Program-made: the position numbers and the translations under genes | Notes under the pieces: model-generated | Told to the model about the DNA's origin: nothing | Seen by the model: the letters and a program-made list of their open reading frames with translations, nothing else | Databases searched by the model: none | Shown here: positions 8,604 through 17,718 of the stretch, in pieces | Numbering within the stretch: position 1 is the first letter of the stretch | How the letters are laid out: every line of letters begins with the position of its first letter | NCBI GenBank assembly: GCA_000438075.1 | Contig: FR903536.1 | Coordinates: 27,869 to 91,868, forward strand | From: Clostridium sp. CAG:609 | Lineage (GTDB): Bacteria > Bacillota_I > Bacilli_A > RF39 > UBA660 | Length of the DNA stretch: 64,000 nt | Direction of reading: 5' to 3'

Positions 8604-9316
8604 GCTGCAGTATATCCTCCATCAATTGGAACTATAGCACCAGTAATAAATGATGCTTCATCACTTAGTAAAAAACAAATTAAATCAGCAATTTCTGTAT
8701 CTTTACCAAGTCTTCCAATTGGAAGTTGATTAGCCATAGCAGCTTTAGCATCATCTGGAACCATTGCAAGTATCGGTGTATCAACATAACCCGGAGCAAT
8801 TGCATTAACTCTGATATTTTCTCTAGCATAAGATAAAGCCAAAGATCTAGTTATTTGATTTATTGCACCCTTACTAGCAGAATAAGCAAAACTCATATTG
8901 GTTCCAACTAACCCATACATTGATGAAGTATTAACAATGCTTCCTCCACCAGTCTTAAGCATTTCACTTATAACATATTTATTCATTAAAAATATACCTG
9001 TTTGATTAACTCCAATAACTTTATTCCATTCTTCCAAACTAACTTCATGAGGTAAACTAGCACTTCCACCAATGCCAGCATTAGCAACTAAATAATCTAT
9101 ATGATTATATTTCTTTATTACTTCATCAATACAATGTTTAACATCTTCTTCATTTGACACATCACACTTAATACCCATAAGTCCATTTTCTAAAGCAATA
9201 CTTTCTACATTATTACTCCAGTCTACTAACACAACTTCACAACCCAAACTCTTAAGTCTCTTGCCTGTTGCAAGACCTATACCACTTGCTCCCCCAGTAA
9301 TTACAGCTACTTTCAT
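8600..9316 (-). CDS. Short-chain dehydrogenase/reductase (FabG-like)
   Basis: The ATG at 9316 is used because AAGGAG sits nine bases upstream; the ATG at 9325 abuts that site. The 238-residue enzyme has the Rossmann motif TGGASGIG, the NAG motif (VANAGIG), the catalytic Ser of NTSSMYG and the YSASKGA catalytic pair, followed by the PG motif in APGYVDTP. It is a classical SDR oxidoreductase acting on an unknown alcohol or ketone. An isolated FabG-like protein without other fatty-acid genes argues against a fatty-acid synthesis role. It overlaps DUF1653 by four bases. Confidence 0.92.
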   Translation of the reverse strand: MKVAVITGGASGIGLATGKRLKSLGCEVVLVDWSNNVESIALENGLMGIKCDVSNEEDVKHCIDEVIKKYNHIDYLVANAGIGGSASLPHEVSLEEWNKVIGVNQTGIFLMNKYVISEMLKTGGGSIVNTSSMYGLVGTNMSFAYSASKGAINQITRSLALSYARENIRVNAIAPGYVDTPILAMVPDDAKAAMANQLPIGRLGKDTEIADLICFLLSDEASFITGAIVPIDGGYTAA

Positions 9317-9329
9317 ATTATCCATCTCC

Positions 9330-10061
9330 TTATTTTAAACTACTGCTTCCAGTTTTATAATCTATATTTATACCTGTTTGAATATTATAAACAAAAACAT
9401 TAAATTTTATACCTTCACCATTATCTTCAACAGATTTAGCTTCAATCTTAACACCACTTGCAAGCAAGTTGTCATCCTTATATATCGGTGTAACTCTATA
9501 TAAAACATGATTATTAGTTTTCTTAATATAAAAAGCTACACTATTTTCAAAATCTAACATTCCTTTTGTGTTCATTTCTCTTGTACATGTAATCAAGTTT
9601 TTAGGATTTGCGTTTTCACCTGTCAATTGATAACCTATCAAATGACATCTATTATACAAATACTTTCCATCAACTATATCATACTTTACAGTGTGCCACC
9701 CAGTTGGTTTAATCATTCCAATTGAACCTCTTTTTTCCGTAGGCATCAAATCTTTTCCAATATTACTAAATGCTACCTGTGCTCTACCCAAGCCATCTAA
9801 TTCACTATATTTTTCAAAAGATTTACTTGTATCAACTGTCTCATCAAACTCAGGTTCATTATTATTTAACACAATATAATTATAACCACTATAATCAGGT
9901 ATATCTAAAACACCAATATTATTTACAACTTCACTACTATTATCAAAAGTACTATCGCTTAATTTATCTTCAATACCCTCAAAGTTATAAACAACCCCCA
10001 GTGCTAAAGCAAGCAATAAACTAATTACTGCTATATATCCATTACTTTTTCTCTTCTTCAT
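9330..10061 (-). CDS. DNA/RNA non-specific endonuclease (DNA-entry nuclease type), secreted or anchored
   Basis: The 243-residue protein has an N-terminal membrane/signal segment (residues 8-26) and a C-terminal nuclease domain with the NRCHLIGYQLTGENANPKNL motif, the Gram-positive variant of the DRGH metal-finger active site, plus TREMN and the GMLDFEN helix. Streptococcal EndA and related NucA-like nucleases degrade DNA outside the cell for nutrient use, uptake or escape from DNA nets. It starts 9 bases after the 73-residue protein gene and is followed 13 bases on by the SDR gene. Confidence 0.88.
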   Translation of the reverse strand: MKKRKSNGYIAVISLLLALALGVVYNFEGIEDKLSDSTFDNSSEVVNNIGVLDIPDYSGYNYIVLNNNEPEFDETVDTSKSFEKYSELDGLGRAQVAFSNIGKDLMPTEKRGSIGMIKPTGWHTVKYDIVDGKYLYNRCHLIGYQLTGENANPKNLITCTREMNTKGMLDFENSVAFYIKKTNNHVLYRVTPIYKDDNLLASGVKIEAKSVEDNGEGIKFNVFVYNIQTGINIDYKTGSSSLK

Positions 10062-10070
10062 AAAACCTCT

Positions 10071-10292
10071 TTACAAGATTTCTTTTAATATTTTCTTTGA
10101 TTCTTCATATGCTTCTTTATATTCTTCATCAGTAAATACAAAGGTAGAATGACTATCATTAATTAACATAAGCAAATCTAACTCTTCATCAAATAACAAT
10201 TTACCAACCCGCAATTCAAAACAAAATTTTTCCACTAATTGATGTCTTGCAAAAGCTCTACTTAAATTATTATAAATTTCAAACTCATCCAT
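10071..10292 (-). CDS. Small hypothetical protein
   Basis: A 73-residue acidic protein with a GGAGGAATT ribosome binding site. It is predicted largely helical, without cysteines paired for metal binding and without membrane segments. I do not recognise the family. It ends 9 bases before the nuclease gene, so it could be a cytoplasmic partner, but nothing in the sequence shows a toxin-antitoxin or immunity role. Confidence 0.6.
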   Translation of the reverse strand: MDEFEIYNNLSRAFARHQLVEKFCFELRVGKLLFDEELDLLMLINDSHSTFVFTDEEYKEAYEESKKILKEIL

Positions 10293-10350
10293 TATAATTC
10301 CTCCACTTCATAAATATACCACAAATCCATTTTTTTCAAAATAAAAAAAT

Positions 10351-10375
10351 ATGTAAAATTACAACGACTTTACAC
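10351..10375 (-). terminator. Terminator after the VanY-like peptidase
   Basis: Minus-strand TGTAAA and TTTACA (plus positions 10369-10374 and 10352-10357) pair over an 11-base loop that includes the last codons, then a TATTTTTTT tract follows. The stem is short, so strength is uncertain. Confidence 0.45.
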
Positions 10376-10949
10376 ATTTTTTATATTCTTCTAAAGTTTG
10401 ATTAGTTTGATATAATTCAAAAGCAAGTTCTAATCCTACAAATCTATAATGCCATGGTTCAAAATTAAATCCAGTAATATCTTCTTTACCTTTCGGATAC
10501 CTAAGAATAAAACCATATTTCCAAGCATTATCTTTAAGCCAAATAGCTTCTTTATCATCTTCTTTAATATCATCATTATATATACCATTTTCATAAATAG
10601 CAAAATCTACAGCTAAACCAGTTTGATGTTCTGATGTTCCAGGTAAAGCAACTAACTTATAAGCTTCATTTCCTTTTTCAGAAATTACTTTATCAAGTAT
10701 CATTTGTTGATAATTACCACTTCTAAAAGCACTATCAACAATTATATTAATACCATTATTATTAGCATCATAGATTAATTTTTCTATATAAGGTTTTACT
10801 TCAATTCTAAGCATAGGTTTTATATTATCAATTAAATAATTACGAAAATTATTTTCATTATTATCAACAATATACATATTCTTAGGAATATAATCAATAC
10901 TTAACATATTTTCTTTATTAACTAATACATCAATACTTAAATCATCCAT
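10359..10949 (-). CDS. D-Ala-D-Ala carboxypeptidase, VanY/M15B family
   Basis: The 196-residue protein has the M15B peptidase hallmarks: SAFRS, the zinc motif SEHQTGLAVD (His and Asp ligands), WLKDNAWKYGFILRYP and the final EPWHYRF histidine. Such enzymes remove the terminal D-Ala from wall stem peptides outside the membrane. Unusually, no signal peptide or membrane helix is present: the first 60 residues are polar. Either the start lies elsewhere, export uses another route, or it acts on precursors in the cytoplasm. AAAGGAAG precedes the ATG used. Confidence 0.87.
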   Translation of the reverse strand: MDDLSIDVLVNKENMLSIDYIPKNMYIVDNNENNFRNYLIDNIKPMLRIEVKPYIEKLIYDANNNGINIIVDSAFRSGNYQQMILDKVISEKGNEAYKLVALPGTSEHQTGLAVDFAIYENGIYNDDIKEDDKEAIWLKDNAWKYGFILRYPKGKEDITGFNFEPWHYRFVGLELAFELYQTNQTLEEYKKCVKSL

Positions 10950-10964
10950 AAAGCACTTCCTTTT

Positions 10965-11990
10965 TTATTTATTCGGATCAACTATTATTTTAACTGCAGA
11001 ATCTTTACCACTAGTTAGTCTTTCATATGCTTTTTGAACACCATCTAAAGGCACAACATCATCTACAAATTTCATAACATCTAATTTTTGATTAGCAATT
11101 AAATCAATACATGACTTAAATTCATCATATGTATAAGCAATAGCACCTTGAACTACAAGTTCTTTCAAAACAGCCATAACTGTGTATGTTGGTACCGCTT
11201 CAGTAGCAACCCCTACAAGTACAACAATACCACCAGGTTTAACCATTGTAATTGCACTATTAACTGCAGCACTATTACCACAACACTCAATAACTACATC
11301 AAAACCACCATTAGTTTTTTCCATCATCTTTGGTACTAAATTTTCATCTAAGGCATTACACCATTCATCAGCAACTCCAAGTTTAACACTCTTTTTACCT
11401 CTTTCTTCATTAGTTTCGGTAATAACTACTCTACTAGCACCTTCAAGTTTAGCAAACATCGCACTAACAAGTCCAATGATTCCACCACCAATAACAAGTA
11501 CATCATCACCAACAGCAATTCTTCCTAAATGAGCAGCATGAAGACCTACCGCAACAGGTTCAACCATGGCAACTTCTTCATCCATCATATCATCTGGGAC
11601 TTTAATAACCATATCACTATGTACTGCAATTCTACTTGTAAGTCCACCTGGATTATTTATAGATAAACCAACAGCTTCATTCCATGTTTGACTACAATAT
11701 TGAACCTCACCCTTACGACAAGCTTCACATTTACCACATGGAGAAATAGGAAGTGCAGTAACTCTATCACCAACTTCAAGATCTAATCTATCTCCTGGAT
11801 CTACTACTCTACCACAAAACTCATGTCCCATAACAAGACCTTTAGGTTCTCCATTTACCCAATTATGAATATCAGAACCACAAATACCAGTTTTAATAAC
11901 ATCAATAATTACTTTACTTCCATCAGCAACTGGTTCATTTATTTCTTTAATTTCAAATTGTTTAACGCCTTTAATTACACAAGCTCTCAC
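10965..11990 (-). CDS. Zinc-dependent alcohol dehydrogenase (MDR, threonine/sorbitol dehydrogenase-like)
   Basis: A GTG start at 11990 is chosen because AAGGAG lies nine bases upstream; the longer frame to 12053 has a poorly fitting N-terminus. The 341-residue enzyme shows catalytic zinc ligands (CGSDIHNW and GHE), the structural zinc four-cysteine loop (CGKCEACRKGEVQYC) and a Rossmann motif (IGGGIIGLVSAMFA). It resembles polyol and threonine dehydrogenases that oxidise a secondary alcohol with NAD. The exact substrate is not evident. Confidence 0.9.
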   Translation of the reverse strand: MRACVIKGVKQFEIKEINEPVADGSKVIIDVIKTGICGSDIHNWVNGEPKGLVMGHEFCGRVVDPGDRLDLEVGDRVTALPISPCGKCEACRKGEVQYCSQTWNEAVGLSINNPGGLTSRIAVHSDMVIKVPDDMMDEEVAMVEPVAVGLHAAHLGRIAVGDDVLVIGGGIIGLVSAMFAKLEGASRVVITETNEERGKKSVKLGVADEWCNALDENLVPKMMEKTNGGFDVVIECCGNSAAVNSAITMVKPGGIVVLVGVATEAVPTYTVMAVLKELVVQGAIAYTYDEFKSCIDLIANQKLDVMKFVDDVVPLDGVQKAYERLTSGKDSAVKIIVDPNK

Positions 11991-12077
11991 TAACAACATC
12001 TCCTTACTATCTCGATTATACCATTTTTTTGCAAAAATTACACTATAAAACAAAAAGAATTTACAAATTAATGTAAA

Positions 12078-12902
12078 TTACTTCTTAGTTACTACCACAT
12101 GTGGATATGGAATTTCAATATTTTCTTCATCAAATCTTTTCTTAATAACATAATTTAATTTATACATATTATCATATACATCACTATTATCTTTACCCCA
12201 AACCCAAGCTCTTAAACTAATACTTGAATCATTCCAACTAGCAACTCTAACCTTTGGAAACTCAACATCTTTATTTATACCTTTTTTACTTGGTTTATAT
12301 AATTTTTTCATTTCATCTTTAAGTATACTAACAGCTTTATCTATATCAGATTCATAAGAAATTGAATAATCCACTAACTTTACATTTTCATTATCTTTAT
12401 AGTTAAAATTTTCAATAATATAGGAATTCATTTGACAATTTGGTATAATAACTCTTCTATTATTGATTGTTCTAATAATGGTATGTCTCATTGTTATATC
12501 TTCAACTGTACCACTAACTCCTTGCATTGAACACTCAATAAAGTCTCCAACCTCATATGCATCCCCAATAACTAAAGCTAAACTTCCAAAGAAATTCTTC
12601 ATACTCTCTTGAGCAGCAAGACCTAAAACTACAGATCCAATTCCTAGTCCTGATAACACAGTTATTGAAAACTTATGAAAGGCATCAAATTGTTCTAAAC
12701 AAAGAAGTACCATCAAAGAATAAAGTATTAACTTCTTAATTCTTTTAATAAACATAAGTAATGTCGTTACATTCTTTTTTCTTTTTCTTCTTATTGTTCT
12801 ATTTATTAATTCATCTAAAACTCTATTAACAACTACAATTATTGCAACAATTACAACAATGCTTATAAATTTATCTAAGTATTTATCTAAAAAATCCTTC
12901 AT
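12078..12902 (-). CDS. Small-conductance mechanosensitive channel, MscS family
   Basis: The 274-residue protein has three membrane helices. The pore-lining helix carries the Gly/Ala pattern of MscS (GIGSVVLGLAAQESMKNFFG, about residues 93-112), followed by the beta domain (GDFIEC to GTVEDITMRHT and RRVIIPNCQMNS) and a cytoplasmic alpha/beta domain. It should open under membrane tension to release solutes after osmotic downshock. A GGTGGT site precedes the ATG. It is transcribed alone, divergent from the plus-strand gene at 12993. Confidence 0.93.
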   Translation of the reverse strand: MKDFLDKYLDKFISIVVIVAIIVVVNRVLDELINRTIRRKRKKNVTTLLMFIKRIKKLILYSLMVLLCLEQFDAFHKFSITVLSGLGIGSVVLGLAAQESMKNFFGSLALVIGDAYEVGDFIECSMQGVSGTVEDITMRHTIIRTINNRRVIIPNCQMNSYIIENFNYKDNENVKLVDYSISYESDIDKAVSILKDEMKKLYKPSKKGINKDVEFPKVRVASWNDSSISLRAWVWGKDNSDVYDNMYKLNYVIKKRFDEENIEIPYPHVVVTKK

Positions 12903-12940
12903 CTTATCACCACCTTAATAATACCACATAACTAAATAAT

Positions 12941-12968
12941 TTGCAATTTTTTTAGAATATGATATAAT
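12941..12968 (+). promoter_or_regulatory. Promoter for the gene at 12993
   Basis: TTGCAA at 12941-12946 and TATAAT at 12963-12968 with a 16-base spacer precede a strong AGGAGG site and the ATG at 12993. Confidence 0.65.
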
Positions 12969-12992
12969 AATAAACCATCAAGGAGGTATCCA

Positions 12993-13739
12993 ATGAATTA
13001 TTTAAGTATTGGCACAAAATATATATCAAAAAGCCTATTCCAACCAATAAAAAATGGTAATGGTTTTAAGCCCTACGGAGGTATCTGGGCAACAATACAC
13101 AATAAAGAATACAAAAACTATAATGAATGGATGGACTATGTTATATTAAATCCATATATATTATTTAACGTATACAAAGATAATCCCTTAGAAATACCTG
13201 CAGTTTATCTAACACTAAAAGAAAACACAAGTATATTTAAATTAAATGATAAAGAAGCCCTGGATTATCTTCTTAAAACTTATCCATTAAATAACTGGAT
13301 AGATTTTGAAAAACTTACACAAAACTATGACGGTATTTATATAGATATTTTAGAACTAGCCAGATGTACAACCAAAGAACAATTTAACAATTTATTATCT
13401 TACTCAGTTAATACATTAATACTATTTAATCCAGATTGCATAGATTATTATCAAAAGACTACAATAAAAATAGACTCCTTAAATTTTGACCCAGCATCTC
13501 TTGAAATGGGATACACAATAAATATTGATGATAATCATGAAACAATCGGATTAGAAAATACTGATATAATTAATTTACTTGAAAGAATAAAAAAATATAT
13601 CAAAGATAATAACTTACCATATGATATAAACAGTTTTCTAAAACTTGAACAAGTATTTAAAAATGATATAAACAAAACTGATATTCCTATTCCAAAAAAA
13701 GAAGCTTTACTAATTAGAAAAGCTTTCCACAGTATTTAA
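12993..13739 (+). CDS. Uncharacterised protein with KPxGGxW motif
   Basis: One of only three plus-strand protein genes in the first 30 kb. The 248-residue soluble protein has an N-terminal FKPYGGIWAT motif, then NEWMDYV, a WIDFEKL segment with YDGIYIDI, and ILFNPDCIDYY. The same order (KPxGGLW, EW, W.DF, a final NPD) occurs in phage- and plasmid-associated hypothetical proteins I have seen, but I know of no assigned function. It has its own promoter and AGGAGG site. Its stop overlaps the convergent DedA gene by four bases. Transfer from a mobile element is possible but not shown. Confidence 0.75.
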   Translation: MNYLSIGTKYISKSLFQPIKNGNGFKPYGGIWATIHNKEYKNYNEWMDYVILNPYILFNVYKDNPLEIPAVYLTLKENTSIFKLNDKEALDYLLKTYPLNNWIDFEKLTQNYDGIYIDILELARCTTKEQFNNLLSYSVNTLILFNPDCIDYYQKTTIKIDSLNFDPASLEMGYTINIDDNHETIGLENTDIINLLERIKKYIKDNNLPYDINSFLKLEQVFKNDINKTDIPIPKKEALLIRKAFHSI

Positions 13740-14320
13740 TCAATTTTAAATACTTTTTTTATGATTAAACTAACTAAATAAGCAACAACCATCATCACAA
13801 TAACAGTTATAATACTTCTTGGATTATGTAAGCTCTCAAGAAGACCAGTACCCACAACTCCCCAGAAATATACTAAAAATATTTTACTTATCAATATAGC
13901 TATACTAAACTTTTTAAAATCCATATTACAAATACCTGCAGCAATATTAACCATAAAAGCTGGTGTAAATGGAATAGCAAGTATTACAGTTACTTTACTT
14001 AAACTTAAATTTTCAATATAACTCATCCATTTAGTTAATAAATCAACATTCTTTATTTTTTTTAATACCCAATTTCTAAGAAACTTTTTAACTAAAAAAT
14101 AAGATAAGAAACAACCAATGCATGTACATATCCATGAAATAATAAAACCAACTAACTTTCCATATGCAACAAAATTAAGAGTAATAAACACAAACAATGG
14201 AAGTGGTGGTATTATACTTTCTAAAATAATAAAGACACATCCCAGAAGTGGTCCATAAACTCCTAATGCATCTATTGTATTCATAACAAATATATAAAAA
14301 CTATTAAATAATTCACTCAT
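13736..14320 (-). CDS. DedA/VTT family membrane protein
   Basis: The start is the ATG at 14320 after AGAGGT; the upstream in-frame ATG at 14347 has no clear site. The 194-residue protein has four to five membrane helices and the DedA signature ESIIPPLPLFVFITLNFVAYG plus the later AIPFTPAFMVNIAAGI segment. DedA proteins act in lipid scrambling and are needed for membrane and envelope homeostasis; several recycle lipid carriers such as undecaprenyl phosphate. Its 3' end overlaps the convergent gene ending at 13739. Confidence 0.88.
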   Translation of the reverse strand: MSELFNSFYIFVMNTIDALGVYGPLLGCVFIILESIIPPLPLFVFITLNFVAYGKLVGFIISWICTCIGCFLSYFLVKKFLRNWVLKKIKNVDLLTKWMSYIENLSLSKVTVILAIPFTPAFMVNIAAGICNMDFKKFSIAILISKIFLVYFWGVVGTGLLESLHNPRSIITVIVMMVVAYLVSLIIKKVFKID

Positions 14321-14367
14321 AAAATACCTCTTTATATATTTTACCACAAAATACTAAAAATACAATT

Positions 14368-14622
14368 TTATTTAACAACTTGTGTTACATCATAACCCAA
14401 ATACTCTAGATAAGCAACAACTTTTCTACTCAAAGTACCTTTACTACATATAATATAATATTTCTTTTTATAATCAAGTAACATTTTATAATTCATAAGT
14501 AATTTATCTGCATATATATTAATACTTCCAGGTGTTGGATCATCTTTATAATCCAAAGGATGCTTAACATCAATTAAAATACCCAAGTTACTATTATACT
14601 CACTTAAATTAATTCTCTTCAT
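14368..14622 (-). CDS. Single-domain rhodanese-like protein
   Basis: An 84-residue cytoplasmic protein with the rhodanese pattern: ILIDVKHPLDYKD, PGSINIYA and the active-site loop after IICSKGTLSRKVVAYLEYLGY. The loop cysteine and following S/R residues fit sulfurtransferases of the GlpE/YtwF type. It may act as a sulfur carrier in tRNA or cofactor thiolation, though no partner is nearby. It lies 47 bases upstream of the DedA start. Confidence 0.85.
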   Translation of the reverse strand: MKRINLSEYNSNLGILIDVKHPLDYKDDPTPGSINIYADKLLMNYKMLLDYKKKYYIICSKGTLSRKVVAYLEYLGYDVTQVVK

Positions 14623-14660
14623 AATATCACAATATATATTATGAATAATTATACCAAAAG

Positions 14661-14680
14661 AAAAAGGCTTTACGCCTATT
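14661..14680 (-). terminator. Terminator of the secretion operon
   Basis: On the minus strand AGGC and GCCT (arms 14674-14677 and 14665-14668) pair over a GTAAA loop, followed by TTTTTC. The stem overlaps the stop codon of the VirD4 gene. It is short, so read-through is possible. Confidence 0.5.
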
Positions 14681-16823
14681 CATCTCCAAAGAAATCATCA
14701 AAGAATTCATCATCACTAACAACTGAATCATCAATTACTTTACTATCTTTATCAACATTAATAACTGGTGATGCTGGTAATACTTCTTCAGGTTCAACAA
14801 TCTCTAATTGTTTTTCTTCATGTTTTTCTGGAATCTTATCTACTTCAGGTAACAAATCATCTTTCTTAACTGGCTGTTCTTCTTTAACTTCTTTCTTCAT
14901 AGCTTCTTGTCTATCAAGTTCTTTAAATTTTTCATCTAAATCTTTAAGCATACTATCTATATCCATATCACTTATACTAGGTCTAGATGGAGCACTTCCA
15001 AAATTAGGCATTCCCATTCCTTGAGAAAATGGACTAAATCCCATTCCCATATCAATCGGTCTAAACGGATTATTATTTTGAAAATTATTACCTTCTTCAG
15101 ACATCTTTTTATTTCTTTGTTCCATAACAAATTCTTTTAAATCAAAAATCTGTACTTCTCTTTTTGCTCTAGTTGGATATTCTTCTTCTCTTCTTTCAAT
15201 ACCCCATTCCATTTTAAAATCAGGTTCTAACTTAGTTCTAAATGGACTAGTTCTAAGTCTAATGATTATTGCTTCGAATAACTTCATCTTTTGCAAATCA
15301 GTAATCGTAATAAGTGGTCTAGTTGCATTTTTATCTTTTTCATCAGTTACTTTAACCTCACCACACATCTTACTTATTTCTTCCAAAGCCTTCATTTCTG
15401 TACTTATTAAGTAAACTATATTACCACAATTACCTTTAATAATTTCTGCTACATTATCACCATATACATCATTTAATTGAGCAAAGTTTTGAATAATAAA
15501 TGTAAATCTAATGTCTCTGCTTCGAGCAGCTGACACCATAGCATCAACATCTTTAAGTGGTGGCATATTTGCAAATTCATCTAATATAAAATTAGTTCTT
15601 ACAGGAAGTTTACCACCATTTTCTTGAGCAGCATCAATTAATGTTTCATAACATTGTTTAATAAATATTGTCATTAATGAGTGATATGTCTTTTTTTCAT
15701 CATGAATAATCATAAATACAGCAGTCTTACCATTACCAATATCTTTCATATCAAAATCACTATATGAAAGCATTTCACTCAAAGCTTCACCTGTTGAGAA
15801 ATTTCTTATCTTTTGTCTAAATGTTGCAAGCAAACCACCCTTTGTATCATTCGGTGCATTAATAGTACTTGATGCAAACATATAAGCATTAGATTTTTCA
15901 CCTTTCATACCAAAGTATTCTTTAATATAATTACTAGTTGCATACCTTTCTTCCCCAACTGTACTCATTACATTTATACTATTTAAATTAACTTCTTCTT
16001 CCTTACCATCTTGAAATAACCCTAAAGCTAAACCAGAAAAATAATCTGCTGCTGACTTTTCCCAGAAATCAGATTCATTCTTATTTGATGGATCATACAA
16101 AATATTTAAAGCAACGTCGTTTAATAATTCAATAGCTTTATCTGGATTACCAGCTCTATAATATTTAAATGGTAATGTTAATGGATTCCATGAATTACCA
16201 CGATTAGGTTCTCTGAAGTTTAATACAATTATTTTATAACCTTTTTCTTTCAAATAACTAGCACTATACTTATATATTTCCCCTTTTGGGTCAGTGATAA
16301 TCATTGATTCGCCTTTTTTAGCAAGTAAATTAACCATAGGTTTAACAACAGTTTGAGTTTTACCACTACCTGTAGACCCAATAACTAAGTTATGATATTC
16401 TCCATTATCAACCCACATTTCCTTACCATTATTTATAAGAGGTATTCCTGCAGCATCTAATGTATCAGCCAAAGGATCAACCCTTTCAATCCCAGATTGT
16501 TCTTTAATATCCTTATCCTTTGCCCAACTTGAATAACCATCACTAGATTTTTTCTTTAAAATAATACCAAATCCACCATCTTTATCTTTCTTAAATATAT
16601 AAGAAGAAACACTTGTAAAAATACCAACTAAAGATATAATAAATAAAATTAATGTCGCAGCAATATACTTCGGTGTAAAAGCTAAAAATGGAAGTAACCC
16701 ATAAAATGTACCATCTGTTGATAATGAAACAAAATTAAGTACAGCTATTGCACACAAATAAAGAAGTAATCCACAATAAACTACAAACAACAAAAAATCT
16801 TTTGGTTCAACTTTAAACTTCAT
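14676..16823 (-). CDS. VirD4/TraG-type type IV secretion coupling ATPase
   Basis: A 715-residue protein with two N-terminal membrane helices (about 10-32 and 52-76), Walker A GSTGSGKT (149-156), and Walker B FILDEFANMP (412-421), the arrangement of VirD4/TraG/TrsK coupling proteins that select substrates and feed them to the channel. After about residue 560 comes a tail rich in Met, Pro, Lys and Glu that ends in a cluster of acidic residues, a likely docking region. It is the last gene of the minus-strand secretion operon. AAAGGAAG precedes the ATG. No relaxase gene is nearby, so the cargo (DNA or protein) is open. Confidence 0.93.
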   Translation of the reverse strand: MKFKVEPKDFLLFVVYCGLLLYLCAIAVLNFVSLSTDGTFYGLLPFLAFTPKYIAATLILFIISLVGIFTSVSSYIFKKDKDGGFGIILKKKSSDGYSSWAKDKDIKEQSGIERVDPLADTLDAAGIPLINNGKEMWVDNGEYHNLVIGSTGSGKTQTVVKPMVNLLAKKGESMIITDPKGEIYKYSASYLKEKGYKIIVLNFREPNRGNSWNPLTLPFKYYRAGNPDKAIELLNDVALNILYDPSNKNESDFWEKSAADYFSGLALGLFQDGKEEEVNLNSINVMSTVGEERYATSNYIKEYFGMKGEKSNAYMFASSTINAPNDTKGGLLATFRQKIRNFSTGEALSEMLSYSDFDMKDIGNGKTAVFMIIHDEKKTYHSLMTIFIKQCYETLIDAAQENGGKLPVRTNFILDEFANMPPLKDVDAMVSAARSRDIRFTFIIQNFAQLNDVYGDNVAEIIKGNCGNIVYLISTEMKALEEISKMCGEVKVTDEKDKNATRPLITITDLQKMKLFEAIIIRLRTSPFRTKLEPDFKMEWGIERREEEYPTRAKREVQIFDLKEFVMEQRNKKMSEEGNNFQNNNPFRPIDMGMGFSPFSQGMGMPNFGSAPSRPSISDMDIDSMLKDLDEKFKELDRQEAMKKEVKEEQPVKKDDLLPEVDKIPEKHEEKQLEIVEPEEVLPASPVINVDKDSKVIDDSVVSDDEFFDDFFGDE

Positions 16824-16908
16824 AATATTCTTCCTTTCATTTCTTAAATCCTATTTTACCAAATTTCTAACAAAAAGTCATTACTTTTCAAAAAAATTTT
16901 TCAAAAAT

Positions 16909-16934
16909 AAAAAGTGTATATTTCAACACTTTAA
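16909..16934 (-). terminator. Possible internal terminator before the coupling protein gene
   Basis: Minus-strand AAAGTGT and ACACTTT (plus arms 16926-16932 and 16911-16917) pair over an eight-base loop, followed by TTATTTTTG. It overlaps the stop of the upstream gene and could reduce expression of the downstream VirD4 gene. Confidence 0.5.
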
Positions 16935-17707
16935 TCTTGTATAACAATTTCATACTTTTTACTATCTTTATTATATTGATACATTATATTACCCGTCTTA
17001 TTAACATTACTAAAATATCCTTTTTCTATAATTATATTATTAACACTTTTGCCATTAATATCAACTACAGCTTTTATTGAATACAAAGGTTCTTCATAAA
17101 AATTATCATTAGTTACATCATCATTTTTAAGTACATAAACACTACCATTAAATACAACATATAATAAACTAAAATAACTATTTAATTCTTCATCCATAAT
17201 ATTTGTTACGTAAATAATACTATCCATTATTCCATTATTATCTAAATCAATATTAACTTTTTCATATTTATTAATATCATCTATACCAATACTTTTATTT
17301 AATATACCATTAATTACATTTAAATCATTACTATCAATATCAACTTTATTAATATTTATTACTCGACCTAAATTTTTACTAAAACCAATTAATAAACCAT
17401 CATAAGTAATTAGATTACTACCATCAAATAAGTTCCATACATTACCTAATTTATATGTATAAAAACCACTATAAACATTATTAATATATGTTTCTAAATT
17501 AGTATTATCTATTAAACTATTATTAGATTTAATCCATGACCCATTATATCCCCAGATACTTTCATTATTAATAATCATATAACTATATTCTTTTGAATCA
17601 TTCGGATTATTACTATTACTCTCATTGTTTTTAAAAAGCACAAACACAACAAGTAATATAACAACCAATCCACCAATAATAATAACAGGTACTTTTTTAT
17701 TCATCAT
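16931..17707 (-). CDS. Membrane-anchored protein of the secretion operon
   Basis: A 258-residue protein, starting at a tandem ATG-ATG spaced from AAGGATGG; the in-frame ATG two codons earlier overlaps the site. Residues about 4-25 form one membrane helix; the rest is an outward domain rich in Asn, Ser, Asp and Tyr. An NIDLDNNGIMDSIIYVTN segment looks like a short calcium-binding-like or FG-GAP-like repeat. No enzyme motif is seen. It sits between the wall-active protein and the coupling protein genes, so it is likely an outer component of the machine. Confidence 0.65.
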   Translation of the reverse strand: MMNKKVPVIIIGGLVVILLVVFVLFKNNESNSNNPNDSKEYSYMIINNESIWGYNGSWIKSNNSLIDNTNLETYINNVYSGFYTYKLGNVWNLFDGSNLITYDGLLIGFSKNLGRVININKVDIDSNDLNVINGILNKSIGIDDINKYEKVNIDLDNNGIMDSIIYVTNIMDEELNSYFSLLYVVFNGSVYVLKNDDVTNDNFYEEPLYSIKAVVDINGKSVNNIIIEKGYFSNVNKTGNIMYQYNKDSKKYEIVIQD

Positions 17708-17718
17708 TACCATCCTTT

